Shown: positions 51,433-60,751 of the stretch, piece after piece
How positions within the stretch are numbered: the stretch's first letter is position 1
Layout of the letters: each line of letters opens with the position of its first letter
NCBI GenBank assembly: GCA_963837805.1
Contig: CAWIOU010000023.1
Location: 310,001-374,000, forward strand
DNA from: Bog-756 sp963837805
GTDB taxonomy: Bacteria > Actinomycetota > Acidimicrobiia > Acidimicrobiales > RAAP-2
Reading direction: 5' to 3'
Length of the DNA: 64,000 bases
The notes under the pieces: generated by a model
Told to the model about the DNA's origin: nothing
The model's input: the letters and a program-made list of their open reading frames with translations, nothing else
Databases searched by the model: none
Position numbers and translations under genes: made by a program

Positions 51433-52854
51433 CTATGGCCCCTCCGGCCTATCGAGGTCTGGCGTGAAGGCGATCACGTGTTCCAGGTTCTCAATAGCGG
51501 ATTCGATGTTGGTAACCAGGGAGGTGAACGCCTCTCGTACCTTGGGGTCGTCAAGGTGTTCAGCCGCACCGCGTGCCGGGTTGAGCCGACAACGTTCGGT
51601 CCACGCCGAAAGCTCGGGCTCAGCAGAGCGAGCGACAAGACCTGCCATACCGGAGCGCGAGATAGCTAGGAGAGAAGATGCTTCGCCGGTGAAGGCAACC
51701 GGTGGGCACAGCTCGTTCTTGTGAGTCGCGTCTCGATCTGATGCCTCAACTGCCGCGATGGTGGCCGCACTCCACGGGGCAACGCCGATCGTGACGTACT
51801 GAGGGGAAATTCGATCGACCTCAAAGACGGGACGCGGGGACACTGGTGGTAGACCCTCAGCAGTGCAATCGATGTACATGTGTTGTGCATCCGTGGAGAG
51901 TGAGGTTCCGTCGAACACCACGTGTTCCAATCCAATTCGCTGGACACGGCCGAGCCGAACGACGTTCTCGATGCTGCGAAGAGCACTCAGCTCCTGCACA
52001 CTAAGCGTGGCGCCACGGAACACTCCCGGCTCCACGTCAGGGTCGATCCTGATCATTACTCCGTCAGCCTCAAGCCGGTGGACAAAGTCGGTCGCGTCAC
52101 CGCAAGCCGCGGCACTTTCCGTCCAGCGCGCTTGGAGCTGCATGTAGGACGCGACCAATTCGAGAGGCTGCGTGAAGGCGCGATTCAAGAACCACCCATC
52201 GCGCGGCCGGATCCAACGGATGTGGTCTGGGTCGACGCCTGCGTCGAGGAGCCAGGTGCAGGTATCCATCGCCGTCTTGCCCGCGCCGATGACCGTGAAC
52301 CCCGTTGCCGGCTCATCAAGGTCGACAAGCGCGTTCGGCGGGATCACCTGCACACCCGGCTCTATCTCGTACTTCGGGGTGTGCCGAGAGGGTATCGATG
52401 ACTCGACATAGGTGGCATCGACCAACTTGCGACGCACCTTTACGGTCGTCTCTGCACCGGTCAGTCGTGATACGAAGTGATGACCGCCCCCATCACCGCC
52501 GCGATAATCAGACATCGGGAAGAAGCGCACGCGTCCCGAGGGAAGGAGGTGTTCTTGGAGCACACGGTTGTAGTAGTCACAGATCTCCGCGGCCGTGGAC
52601 CGCTCGTAGAAGCCGGCGTTTGGGCCGAAGTCGTCGACGCGGTCATCGCCAAGCACACGCGAGTTGACCCCGTAGTATGCCGACGGTTGGTGGAGACGCA
52701 CGAAGGGATAGGCATCGAGCCAGTGACCACCAGGACGATGCCGCCGGTCGACGACGACCACGTCGACGTCCGACTCGGCGACCAACGTGTCGACGAACGC
52801 CATCCCAGTGGCACCGGCGCCCACAACGAGGTAGTCGGTCTCGACCAGGCGCAC
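51433..52854 (-). CDS. FAD-dependent oxidoreductase, flavin monooxygenase-like
   Basis: 473 residues from a GTG at 52854, which has GGGAGGA five bases before it; the frame further upstream has no similarity. FAD motif DYLVVGAGATGMAFVD at the start, VVVVDRRHRPGGHWLDAYPFVRLHQPS (in two parts) with the PGGHW seen in FMO-like proteins, and a second dinucleotide fold at GFTVIGAGKTAMDTCTWLL. A YIDCTAEGLPP segment follows. Probable NAD(P)H-dependent monooxygenase or oxidase; substrate unknown. Not linked to neighbours. Confidence 0.85.
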   Translation of the reverse strand: MRLVETDYLVVGAGATGMAFVDTLVAESDVDVVVVDRRHRPGGHWLDAYPFVRLHQPSAYYGVNSRVLGDDRVDDFGPNAGFYERSTAAEICDYYNRVLQEHLLPSGRVRFFPMSDYRGGDGGGHHFVSRLTGAETTVKVRRKLVDATYVESSIPSRHTPKYEIEPGVQVIPPNALVDLDEPATGFTVIGAGKTAMDTCTWLLDAGVDPDHIRWIRPRDGWFLNRAFTQPLELVASYMQLQARWTESAAACGDATDFVHRLEADGVMIRIDPDVEPGVFRGATLSVQELSALRSIENVVRLGRVQRIGLEHVVFDGTSLSTDAQHMYIDCTAEGLPPVSPRPVFEVDRISPQYVTIGVAPWSAATIAAVEASDRDATHKNELCPPVAFTGEASSLLAISRSGMAGLVARSAEPELSAWTERCRLNPARGAAEHLDDPKVREAFTSLVTNIESAIENLEHVIAFTPDLDRPEGP

Positions 52855-53274
52855 CCGTCCTCCCTTCGTCAGTGAAAGCTGACCTAAGTTTGCCGGGCTA
52901 CTACGTGACGCGCAATAGGCTGAAAGAGTCACCAATCTGGTAACGGACGACCAGGCCACACGGTGTTCCGGATTGAACCGGCGCCACGTGCCGATGCCGA
53001 GCAGGTGCGAGAGGTGCCCCGCCCTGCCGCGTTCCGCCCTACCCTTGTTGCCTGTGTTGGCATCTCTGGACGGTCAACACTCGATCGTCAGGACGATGGG
53101 AAGTACCGGCCGTAACACTGATAGATGCCGTCGACGGTATTCGGCTCGACTGTCCCGAAATATTGTCCGATTGTCGAGCCGGGCAACCCCCGACCACGTA
53201 TTGCTGGACCAATCGACTGGTACTCGCCTGGGTCCCGAAATGTCACGAACCGAGCTTCGGTCCCGCTCCCCTGC
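52855..53274. other. 420-bp region without a supported gene; contains an 8-bp inverted repeat
   Basis: No convincing coding sequence on either strand. One feature is notable: GGCTCGAC (53143-53150) and GTCGAGCC (53173-53180) form a perfect inverted repeat with a 22-base spacer containing an AT-rich AAATATT centre. It lies downstream of the gene at 53275-53592 and could be a hairpin or a binding site. Confidence 0.5.
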
Positions 53275-53592
53275 CTATTCGACTTCGTCAACGTGTTCTA
53301 CTCGTAATCCACACTCAACCAGGGCAGAGACCAGGCCGTCATGGCTCCAACTGAAGAACCTGAAACAGGCGATGCTACCGTCCTTCCGACCAAACCGGAC
53401 TCTATGTCCGTCAGCCTTCACCGAGGTGATCTCATCGAGCGATGCGTACCATTCCGACCGAAGAGGAAAGGTCGAGATGAGGTCCACCCCATCCTCCGCG
53501 ATTGAGATTCGGGCGAAGGGCCAACCGGTGGCGACGACACCGAATGCTGTTGATACCGAGAGACGAAGTCCCGTGAATATGTGTTGGGTCAC
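53275..53592 (-). CDS. Hypothetical protein, PH-like small fold
   Basis: 105 residues from a GTG at 53592. Not recognised by name. Its middle (WPFARISIAEDGVDLISTF...YASLDEITSVKADGHRVRFGRKDGSIACFRFFS, in parts) alternates strands in the manner of bacterial pleckstrin-homology-like domains with a C-terminal helix (HDGLVSALVECGL). Codon composition is normal for a gene. No functional clue from neighbours. Confidence 0.6.
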   Translation of the reverse strand: MTQHIFTGLRLSVSTAFGVVATGWPFARISIAEDGVDLISTFPLRSEWYASLDEITSVKADGHRVRFGRKDGSIACFRFFSWSHDGLVSALVECGLRVEHVDEVE

Positions 53593-53858
53593 GACGCTGA
53601 TCGACTGTAGTTGCCGACAAGAATACGAACACCGCTCCCCGACCGGCTTGGATGGTTAACCGGGAATCCCGCTTCTTGGTTTAGGGGTTGCTGACGGAGA
53701 CCCCCATGAGTTCCGCCGCGTCACCCACTCCCTGTGCTTGGCGAACCACATGGGTTGGTCACTGTTGAGGATTAGAGCGACGAAGGCCACGGCCACACGG
53801 TAGCCCTTCGAACCTGGCGTCATCGGTTCACATCGCCGCGTCTGGCTACGCTTTCAGA

Positions 53859-54413
53859 ATGACAAGCCCGCGCCGTCTCGGTGCCCTTCTACTGATCGTC
53901 GGATACCTCGGTGTGATCAGTGGCACTGTGGCGTGGGTGGTTTCGTGGTGGACATCGGAGTTGAGCTTTCCAGAGACCATCGTGTTCCAATCGGCCCTTG
54001 CGGTGGGAATCGGTCTGGCTGGAATTGCATGTTGGCGGTGGACTGTCGCTTCCCGATCCTCTGAAGTCGAGGCAAGACTGGTCCGTGGTCCAACTCGGTG
54101 GATGGCAGCTGCGTCAGTCGGATTTGCCGCAGCCTTTGCTGCGGACACCTATCAGACCTACGACAATCACCGAGTGCTGTTCCAACATTCTCCACCGGGC
54201 GAGGGTTTCTACCCCCACTACCGCTTAATCATTGCTGGTGGCAGCGCCTTCGTTGTTGGCTTGCTTCTAGCGGCAGTTGGATTCTGGATACTCGGAAGTG
54301 CCACAAAGGCAACGGCGACGGCGCCAACTCCCATGGAGAACCCTTCGTCAGAAGGGACGACGACCGAGGTGGACCCAAACCTCACGTTGCCGGATAGCCG
54401 GACCTTCAGCTGA
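53859..54413 (+). CDS. Hypothetical membrane protein, four predicted helices
   Basis: 184 residues from the ATG at 53859. Hydrophobic segments: LGALLLIVGYLGVISGTVAWVV (7-28), TIVFQSALAVGIGLAGIACW (40-59), WMAAASVGFAAAFAAD (81-96) and LIIAGGSAFVVGLLLAAVGFWIL (123-145). The C-terminal ~35 residues are polar (Thr/Pro/Ser). No family recognised. It is followed by a non-coding 170 bp and the broken PPOX gene. Confidence 0.65.
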   Translation: MTSPRRLGALLLIVGYLGVISGTVAWVVSWWTSELSFPETIVFQSALAVGIGLAGIACWRWTVASRSSEVEARLVRGPTRWMAAASVGFAAAFAADTYQTYDNHRVLFQHSPPGEGFYPHYRLIIAGGSAFVVGLLLAAVGFWILGSATKATATAPTPMENPSSEGTTTEVDPNLTLPDSRTFS

Positions 54414-54585
54414 GCCCTGGGGTGACATTGGCGGCACCAATGAGAACAGATGGTGGACCAAACGGGGCTGCGCTTCCTTCCGTCACACCGTGGGATGCAC
54501 GCGCCGATCGGCAGCGTGTTGGCGGCACGTGCGACGATGGAATTCGGCGCCAACATCGGTGTATCTGACAGCGAAGGGAGCGCAT

Positions 54586-55101
54586 ATGACTGAACCAGTT
54601 CCAGATGCCGAGCTAGTTGGCGTCTTCAGCGGCCCGGACGCGAAAGCGACCGAATGGTCCCAGGCGTTGCATGAGCTGACGAGCGCTCAGGTCTATTGGT
54701 TTTCGACAGTTCGACCTGACTGACGCCTGCACGTCACACCTCTGCTGGCAATCTGGCTCGAGGGGGCACTGTATTTCTGTACTGGTCCAAGCGAGCGCAA
54801 AGCGAAGAACCTCTCCGCCAACCGTCATTGCGCCCTGACGACGGGACAGAACTCTCTCAACGGTCTCGATCTCGTCATTGAAGGACCCGCTGACAGCGTG
54901 AGTGAGAGTGCCGAGCTTGGACGTGTTGCCAGCACCTACGAATCGAAGAATGGATCGCATTTCACCGCACCGGATGGAACGTGGTCCGGCCTTGGGGACG
55001 CCATCCGACGAGCAGAGGTTCTGGTCTACCGCGTAGCACCCCAGACCGGTTTTGGATTCGGCAAGGGAGGAACGTTCAGCCAAACGCGCCGGATTTTCTA
55101 G
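54586..55101 (+). pseudogene. Pyridoxamine 5'-phosphate oxidase (PPOX) family gene with an in-frame TGA
   Basis: From the ATG at 54586 (GAAGGGAG upstream) the frame encodes a PPOX/FMN-binding split-barrel protein: ATEWSQALHELTSAQVYWFSTVRPD, then codon 46 is TGA (54721-54723), and the same frame continues RLHVTPLLAIWLEGALYFCTG, KAKNLSANRHCALTTG, and ends TGFGFGKGGTFSQTRRIF at 55101. The family motif at the break is VRPDGRPHVTP, so TGA replaces a Gly codon (GGA) by one base change. No frameshift occurs and the rest is intact, so the gene is newly broken or the base is a sequencing error. Confidence 0.85.
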
Positions 55102-55123
55102 ACCTCATACCTTGCCATCTCCT

Positions 55124-55669
55124 TCAGCCCAACTCGCGGCCGAGAAAGGCCGCAACTCGATCGGCCGCTGGGCGCTCGTCGCCGCACGGCTGCTCGCCAC
55201 CGAATGGACGACCGACACCTCGGAGTCCAGGGCGGCTCATCATCTGCGGCGAGAACGCGAGCACGTAGTCGGCCAGTTCCGGGTCGAGGTCGGTCGCCTG
55301 CCCGGTTGCAACGGCAAGGTCCCAGGCGTGGACAAGAAGGTCAGTCGTCCGCAACTCGATGAATGCGGTGCCCGGAACTTCTCCGACGGGCAACCGATAG
55401 GTGCGGGTAAGGGCCTCGGGCTCAGCGAAGGTTTTCTGCGCCGCCTCGGCAGAGGCTCGGTGGGCAATACCGAGGTCTTCGGGGAGTGGCGACACTTGGC
55501 CGCCAGCTCGCTCTACGACTCGCCCGTTGCCCACTATGACATGACCGATGAGGGCCTTCACATCCCATTCAGGACACGGCGTGGGTGACGACAGTTGATC
55601 GGATGTCACGTTGACAAGCACATGGGCGAAGGTGTCCTGCGCACGCTGGTGGGCAACCAGTGGGTCCAT
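55124..55669 (-). CDS. TIGR03086-type DinB/mycothiol-dependent maleylpyruvate isomerase-like protein
   Basis: 181 residues from the ATG at 55669. The family's helical start MDPLVAHQRAQDTFAHVLVNVTSDQLSSPTPCPEWDVKALIGHVIVGNGRV (in parts) contains TPCPEWDVKALIGHV, the metal-binding His region. A later RTTDLLVHAWDLAVATGQ gives the second and third His ligands. The gene is single and reverse to the broken PPOX gene. Function in Actinobacteria is metal-dependent thiol chemistry, not defined for this subfamily. Confidence 0.85.
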   Translation of the reverse strand: MDPLVAHQRAQDTFAHVLVNVTSDQLSSPTPCPEWDVKALIGHVIVGNGRVVERAGGQVSPLPEDLGIAHRASAEAAQKTFAEPEALTRTYRLPVGEVPGTAFIELRTTDLLVHAWDLAVATGQATDLDPELADYVLAFSPQMMSRPGLRGVGRPFGGEQPCGDERPAADRVAAFLGRELG

Positions 55670-55858
55670 GCCCGTGGACCATACCGTGCACACCGTCACC
55701 ATGATGGCTGCTCGAGGCAACCGAGGTACCGGAGGCGAACTCCGTAGATCTGCCCAGCGCCCTGTGGTTTCGGGGATTGGATCGTCCTGGACCAACTTGG
55801 CTCTGCTCGATGACCTGACTGAGCAACAGAGTGCCCCGATCGTCGGGAAGGTGAGACC

Positions 55859-56056
55859 CTAACTGAGCGATTGACCTCGCTTTTCCAGTGCCTCCCGGAT
55901 GATCCGAAGAGCCTTCGGACCGAAGCCATGTAGGGCCGCCAGCTCCTTCGCCGAGGCCCCTGCGAGTTGATCGAGCGAGGTGTAGCCGGCTCCAATGAGC
56001 GCCCGAGTTGCCGGCGCTCCAATGTCTCTTGGCGGATCGCGTTCGTCGTCGGCCAC
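55859..56056 (-). CDS. Small helix-hairpin-helix DNA-binding protein
   Basis: 65 residues. IGAPATRALIGAGYTSLDQLAGASAKELAALHGFGPKALRIIREALEKRG (read in two parts) is a helix-hairpin-helix of the type found at the RNA polymerase alpha C-terminus, with the GFGPKA hairpin. It may bind DNA non-specifically or regulate transcription. Lies between two unrelated reverse genes. Confidence 0.75.
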   Translation of the reverse strand: MADDERDPPRDIGAPATRALIGAGYTSLDQLAGASAKELAALHGFGPKALRIIREALEKRGQSLS

Positions 56057-56327
56057 AGAGAGAACTCTATCGGTGGGGCGCCGCCGACCACCGGTCTCGA
56101 ACGGTCACGACTTTCATGACAGCTCTTTTTCCGCGTTCGCCGGATTGGCGAATTACTGCACCGATGCCGCCGAAGAGCAGAGCTCTCCGGAGCACCGGAG
56201 AGGGGTCCCATTGTTCTTGGTCGAGCTCGATCGATGTCGCGGCCACCTAGATGCCATGATCGACCGGGGTTGGTGCGAGGAGCAGCGGACTCAAAGGTAA
56301 CCTTCGGCCCTCCGGCAGCCTGAGCTA

Positions 56328-56801
56328 TTACTGCTCGTGGAAGTGAAGAAATCCCAGATTCACATCAACGAATACGGCGAGCTCTTGACCGCGTCGACTG
56401 CCTTCCACAATTCTGGCGGTGACCTCGTAAAGCATATGCTTGGCCAGACCTGGTATGTCGTCCAGAAGTTGGTTCAAGCCCCTCTGCGTGAGCACCAGAA
56501 CGCGCACTTCGGTCTCCGCTACAACCGTTGCGTTGCGTGGGTGACCCGACAGGACAGCCAATTCCCCCACCACGTCGCCGGCGGTGACGGTCGCCACGTG
56601 TTGTCCATCCCTGGTCACGGCTGCGGCACCATCGATGAGTATGAACATCTCAAAACCGACCTCACCCTGACAAGCCAGAACCTTCCCGACAGGAAGGATC
56701 AGCTCGTCGGCCACTTTGCCAATCTCCTGCAGCTGGCTCTTGGTGCAGTTCGAGAACAGAGGGACCGAGGCAAGGTGCCGCAGATAGCTGTCACGAATCA
56801 C
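56328..56801 (-). CDS. Cyclic nucleotide-binding domain protein
   Basis: 157 residues from a GTG at 56801. One CNB domain: SVPLFSNCTKSQLQEIGKVAD, then MFILIDGAAAVTRDGQHV and the phosphate-binding cassette VVGELAVLSGHPRNATVVAE, with the conserved Gly-Glu and Arg that hold the cyclic phosphate. No helix-turn-helix follows, so it is not a Crp-type regulator by itself; it may work as a sensor or a regulatory subunit. No partner gene is evident. Confidence 0.82.
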   Translation of the reverse strand: MIRDSYLRHLASVPLFSNCTKSQLQEIGKVADELILPVGKVLACQGEVGFEMFILIDGAAAVTRDGQHVATVTAGDVVGELAVLSGHPRNATVVAETEVRVLVLTQRGLNQLLDDIPGLAKHMLYEVTARIVEGSRRGQELAVFVDVNLGFLHFHEQ

Positions 56802-57074
56802 CGTCTCAGATCCCTTCTTCCGCGCCTGGCTGTTGAGCTCGCTCGGCGGTCACTTGTCAGCAGCCTGAGCACCGTACTCCGAATGTCCCGATTCCGCCCA
56901 GCGTCGCTTACAACACCGGGTCAGCAGTGGTCATGGCTGCCCCCGGGCCAGGCGGAACGGTGGCACTCTACGTCAGGTGAAGTGAGGCAATCTCACTACG
57001 GCTACTTTGCCTTCTAACTCATATTTTCCGGCACGCTCATGACGGCGCGTGCTGCGATCTGGCACGATTGCTGA

Positions 57075-57329
57075 ATGAAATCTCGGGATGCCGAGGCGAC
57101 CATCCGACAAGCTGCCCGGGAATACGCTTCGGGGGAGACCTCTCCCACCGTTCTTTGGTCCGTGTTTCAGGCTCAACTCCGGGACCTCTCCCTACGTGGG
57201 CCGCTCTCGGGCGACTTCTTGCGCCTCTTTCAAGCCTTGGATCTTTGGGAGCAATCCAAAGCGCCGGACCGTGAGATTGCAGAAGAGAATGTCCGGGAAG
57301 CAGCCGCCAGGCTCGGTGGCGGGGGTTAG
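57075..57329 (+). CDS. Hypothetical alpha-helical protein
   Basis: 84 residues from the ATG at 57075. Not recognised. Charged helices (SRDAEATIRQAAREYASGE, TPTVLWS-like turn, GDFLRLFQALDLWEQSK, EIAEENVREAAARLG) and normal codon use suggest a real gene. Could be a small adaptor; nothing in the context helps. Confidence 0.55.
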   Translation: MKSRDAEATIRQAAREYASGETSPTVLWSVFQAQLRDLSLRGPLSGDFLRLFQALDLWEQSKAPDREIAEENVREAAARLGGGG

Positions 57330-57492
57330 GCGACAAATCAACTCGGCGGCCAAACGTCGCCTTTTGAACCCCGGGCAGGAATGTACTTCACGGCTCACCG
57401 GCCGGCATGAGCGGGCGTGTGGATAACTCATCAACCTAGGATGCGTAGGCGGGACAGGTGGAGCTGAACTCGGATGCAGGAGATGGAGCCAA

Positions 57493-58089
57493 ATGGCCGA
57501 AGGTAGCTCTGACGAGGCGATCGGCGGTGATGACAATCGCCCCACTCCGATATTCCCCCTCGGTGGTCGAAGCCTCTGGATTCTCAAGGCTGCGGAGGGC
57601 GGCCTTAGCCACAGCCCTCTGCTCTCAGAGCCGAAGAGGTCAACTCCCCTGGGTGCCCGTGAATCCGAAGATTCGATCCCAACAGTCATTATGTGGGCCA
57701 TGAGGTACATGAGGCATGGGTGGTTCAACACGTCTTCCGATTCCGATCCGATCCGCTGGCAGTCTGGAGAAGAGGACAAACACTCGGCCGTGTATGTCAT
57801 TGACGACGGGCACGACCACTGCATGGTGGCTCGGTTCGTAGGCTCATCACCGGACGGGTGCACGTACTGCCTGGTTACACGTACCAAACGGTTGGATTTT
57901 GAGGACGTTCGCTATGGTCGGGCGGAAGCACCCACGCTCTTCTCGGTCGGCCGTACCTTTAGCCTGTGCAGTGTCGTTGAGGGGTCGGTTTCGAACGTGG
58001 TTCGAGTTGCTGAATACCGCCGGTACGGGGACGTTCCAGTCGACTATCTACCTCCATCGACATTCATCCAGTTTGCCGAATCACTGTGA
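57493..58089 (+). CDS. Hypothetical protein, function unknown
   Basis: 198 residues from the ATG at 57493. Not recognised. Residues ~95-190 look folded (HSAVYVIDDGHDHCMVARFVG, CTYCLVTRTKRLDFEDVRYG, FSVGRTFSLCSVVEGSV), with no signal sequence or membrane segment. Two close Cys (CTYC) may bind metal. The following phosphotransferase gene begins 77 bp on. Confidence 0.55.
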   Translation: MAEGSSDEAIGGDDNRPTPIFPLGGRSLWILKAAEGGLSHSPLLSEPKRSTPLGARESEDSIPTVIMWAMRYMRHGWFNTSSDSDPIRWQSGEEDKHSAVYVIDDGHDHCMVARFVGSSPDGCTYCLVTRTKRLDFEDVRYGRAEAPTLFSVGRTFSLCSVVEGSVSNVVRVAEYRRYGDVPVDYLPPSTFIQFAESL

Positions 58090-58165
58090 GGCAAGTGGCC
58101 CTGGTATCCCAGAACACCGGCCTTGGGCGACTTCTTGTGATCTCCTGATCCGGAACTCTGCCAGG

Positions 58166-58906
58166 ATGTGGTCAGTGGGATGGGAGGCACTCAAGCAGTG
58201 GGGTGACGACGCCGTTCCCATTGCGCCGCTCGGCGACGGAGTTGGCAACGAAGTATGGGGCGTGCGCGTCAACGGACACCTCGCGGTCGGTCGTCTCCGC
58301 GCCAGGAGCGACGCTGATCTGGGTTGGGAAACCGAGCTTCTCCACTATCTCAACCGTGAAGGTCTCTCCGTGCCGCTGCCGATGCCGACGACGGACGGCC
58401 GGCTGTTCGCCCAGGGACTGGTGGTGATGAGCTACGTGGAAGGCGGACCGCCCGAGACGCGAGCCGACTGGAGTCGGGTGGCCGGCACGCTCCGCCAGTT
58501 ACACCGTTTGACCCAGGCCTGGCCGCAACGCCCGGGCTGGCAATCGTCGATCGACCTCCTACACGCCGAAACCGGAACGAGGATCGACCTCAGAGCAATG
58601 CCGACTGACGGCGTTGCTCGATGCCGAGCAGCGTGGTCGCGGCTCGCCGGACGTCAGACATGTGTGGTCCACGGCGACCCCAACCCAGGCAACGTCCGCA
58701 TGACCGACGATCGGGTCACGCTGATCGACTGGGACGAGTCGCATGTCGACGTCGCCGACCTCGACCTGGTGCTGCCGCATAACGCCGCCGATCTCGATGA
58801 CGGCGCTCACGACATCGCCGCACAAGCATCGGCCGCATGGGAAGCCGCCGTCTGCTGGGACGACGAGTACGCAGTCAAGCGGCTAGCCGAAGTTCGAGTC
58901 GTCTGA
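58166..58906 (+). CDS. Aminoglycoside/choline-kinase-like phosphotransferase (APH family)
   Basis: 246 residues from the ATG at 58166. The kinase-like fold shows a GDGVGNEVWGVRVNG nucleotide loop, then the catalytic loop VVHGDPNPGNVRM (HGDxxxxN) and LIDWDESHVDVADLDL, where Asp is the metal ligand of the DFG equivalent. It likely phosphorylates a small molecule, possibly an antibiotic or a metabolite; the family is broad. Ends with a neat hairpin directly after the stop. Confidence 0.85.
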   Translation: MWSVGWEALKQWGDDAVPIAPLGDGVGNEVWGVRVNGHLAVGRLRARSDADLGWETELLHYLNREGLSVPLPMPTTDGRLFAQGLVVMSYVEGGPPETRADWSRVAGTLRQLHRLTQAWPQRPGWQSSIDLLHAETGTRIDLRAMPTDGVARCRAAWSRLAGRQTCVVHGDPNPGNVRMTDDRVTLIDWDESHVDVADLDLVLPHNAADLDDGAHDIAAQASAAWEAAVCWDDEYAVKRLAEVRVV

Positions 58907-58908
58907 GC

Positions 58909-58927
58909 AGCGCCAGCGAGGGGCGCT
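58909..58927 (+). terminator. Hairpin after the APH gene
   Basis: AGCGCC (58909-58914), a 7-base loop, GGCGCT (58922-58927), starting three bases after the stop codon; no T-run but position suits a terminator. Confidence 0.45.
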
Positions 58928-59086
58928 AGTGACTTCTCGGTGGGCGGCTATTCGATAGGGAGCTTCGCGGCTATCCAACCACATTCCGGCAATTGCGCGT
59001 CTGCCTCCGAACAATGACCATGGCGTTCAGGGTCGTTGTCGACCGTGCCCTGAGTCGGTCCGCCGCCAGATAGACGGCATCCCTGC

Positions 59087-59437
59087 CTAGCCGCTCGAGG
59101 CGACACCCATTTTGTGACCTTGAGCGTCCGCGAAGACGCCGAAGGTCGTTCCGGGCACCTCCTGAGTTGGCTGAATGATCGTGCCTCCCCGTTTCGCGGC
59201 CCTCTTGAGGGTGGCAGCTACGTCATCGACCGCCACGAAGAACAGAACCTCGTCGTCTGGCCCTTGGCGTGGGCTGATGGCGACGTAGGGGCCAGTTTCG
59301 GCACCCGTGTCGATGAACGTATAGCCCGGAACTCCGCCTTCGGATGCAACCTTCCAGTCAAAGAGATCTGCGTAGAACTTTCGTGTTGCGTCGGGATCGA
59401 CAGAGCGGATCTCCGCATGGACTACTGGATGAGGCAT
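59087..59437 (-). CDS. VOC family protein (glyoxalase-like, possible antibiotic-resistance fold)
   Basis: 116 residues from the ATG at 59437 (GAGGAG upstream). VHAEIRSVDPDATRKFYADLFDWKV, GYTFIDTGAETGPYVAISPR and VLFFVAVDDVAATLKRAAKRGGTIIQPTQEV, ending FGVFADAQGHKMGV, follow the CFP30B-like VOC pattern. The first metal His (VVHAEI) is present, others unclear. Role unknown; monocistronic. Confidence 0.85.
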   Translation of the reverse strand: MPHPVVHAEIRSVDPDATRKFYADLFDWKVASEGGVPGYTFIDTGAETGPYVAISPRQGPDDEVLFFVAVDDVAATLKRAAKRGGTIIQPTQEVPGTTFGVFADAQGHKMGVASSG

Positions 59438-59617
59438 GGTTGTGCTCCTCGCTGTTCGGAGCAGCTGGTTGGCGCTCACTATCTAGTACCACGAGGTCAC
59501 GGTCGCTGGATCGACAACTCTGCCGAAGAGATCTGTTGTTCGAGGGCCGTCCAATGGTGACCCTTGCCACCGAGCCGGCGGCTACTGTCGCATCTCCGGA
59601 GGCAGGTTAACGTGGGG

Positions 59618-59920
59618 ATGATGGATGTAGACCAAGATGCAGAAGGTTGGTACGAAGACCCCTACCACGCTCACCAGCACCGGTGGTTCTCGGCAGGTAG
59701 ACCCACCAGTTTGGTGAGAGATGGTCGAACTGAATTGGAGGACGCTCCGCCGAATGAACCGCCGAGTGGAAACTTGGTGCGTGCCGTCCCCGATTCCGGA
59801 GTTGTCGTAGACGGAAGCGACCTTCAGAGAGCAGACAGCAAGCAGGGAGGTCTTTACGATTCCCGGAAGGCTTGGGATGCTGCGCTCGATGCAGCCACAA
59901 CATGGGGTCCTCTCAACTAA
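59618..59920 (+). CDS. DUF2510-like small protein
   Basis: 100 residues from an ATG at 59618 (an in-frame ATG lies one codon on). The start EGWYEDPYHAHQHRWFSAGRPTSLVRDG has the tryptophan pattern of DUF2510, a short domain of Actinobacteria often fused to membrane parts; here only polar residues follow (GNLVRAVPD, YDSRKAWDAAL). Function unknown. Confidence 0.7.
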   Translation: MMDVDQDAEGWYEDPYHAHQHRWFSAGRPTSLVRDGRTELEDAPPNEPPSGNLVRAVPDSGVVVDGSDLQRADSKQGGLYDSRKAWDAALDAATTWGPLN

Positions 59921-59980
59921 CCCTGGCCATAAGGTGGTCTACAAAATCCGGGCCACTGGGCATCCGGTCCTTGCGAGGGA

Positions 59981-60571
59981 TTGTGGACGTCATCCGTGAG
60001 TAGTAACTGGTGGGAGTACCTGCTCCTGTTCTTGGCGGTCATGGCTTCGTGGGCCGGAGTACCGGCAATTGGGAGTGCGGCTGTCGCAGCCGCTGCAGTT
60101 GGTGCTAGTCAAGGCAATCTCAATCTTGATGCTGTAATCGTCGTTTCGGTGATCGGCGGTGAAGCCGGCGGCTTGATTGGTTACTCCATCGGCCATCATT
60201 GGGGCACGCAACTGTTGGCCCGCCCTGGCAAACGCCAGGCAAGCCGCCAACAGCTGCTCGACAAGGGAGAACGGGCCTACGCCAAATGGGGTCGACTGGC
60301 TGTTTTCTTCACCCCAGCCATCATCTCGGGGACGGCCAGGATGAAGCTGAGCCAGTTCATCGTGTGGAACTTCATCGCATCAATCGGCTTTACTCTCTCC
60401 GTTGCCGCTACCGCTTATGGAATTGGTCGAGTATCGACTGGTCACCGGTCGGCCGAGGACATCGTGATACTTCTTCTCGGTCTGGTAACGAGCGCCCTCT
60501 TGATATTCGTCTTCGTGCGACGGCATAGACGACACAAGTTGGTGCCAGGAGAGGGGCCCGAGGCGCGTTGA
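59981..60571 (+). CDS. DedA family membrane protein
   Basis: 196 residues from a TTG at 59981; a GTG at 59996 is also possible. Five hydrophobic parts; the DedA core includes SWAGVPAIGSAAV, VIGGEAGGLIGYSIGHHWGTQLL with Glu and Gly residues of the family's first half, and FFTPAIISGTARMKLSQFIVWN in place of the usual FxRFxPxxR. The FTPAI change departs from canonical DedA, which keep an Arg there. DedA proteins help undecaprenyl-phosphate or lipid flipping and proton homeostasis. Confidence 0.8.
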   Translation: MWTSSVSSNWWEYLLLFLAVMASWAGVPAIGSAAVAAAAVGASQGNLNLDAVIVVSVIGGEAGGLIGYSIGHHWGTQLLARPGKRQASRQQLLDKGERAYAKWGRLAVFFTPAIISGTARMKLSQFIVWNFIASIGFTLSVAATAYGIGRVSTGHRSAEDIVILLLGLVTSALLIFVFVRRHRRHKLVPGEGPEAR

Positions 60572-60751
60572 TCGTCGGATCGTTTCCCAACTGCTGCGAC
60601 CGGGCAATTGACGTCGAGGAATCGGTGGCTACTGGATGAGATGGGAGACCGGCGATCGCCGTTACGGCTCTTCATGTATCTGTCAGGTTGCGAAGCGATA
60701 CTGCTCAATCTGGCTGAACGTACTGCCATGTCGCCGACTTAAGGGAGCCCT

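Noticed and set aside
52960..53050. A tRNA on the - strand (T-arm-like GGTTCAATCC near 52975)
   Set aside because: No matching acceptor stem, D-arm or anticodon arm can be drawn around it.
53088..53291. A 67-codon frame on the - strand
   Set aside because: It overlaps the end of the better supported gene at 53275, has no family resemblance, and holds the inverted repeat.
54721..54723. Recoding of TGA as an amino acid in the PPOX gene
   Set aside because: Other genes here use TGA as a normal stop, and no selenocysteine element or Gly-code lineage is indicated.
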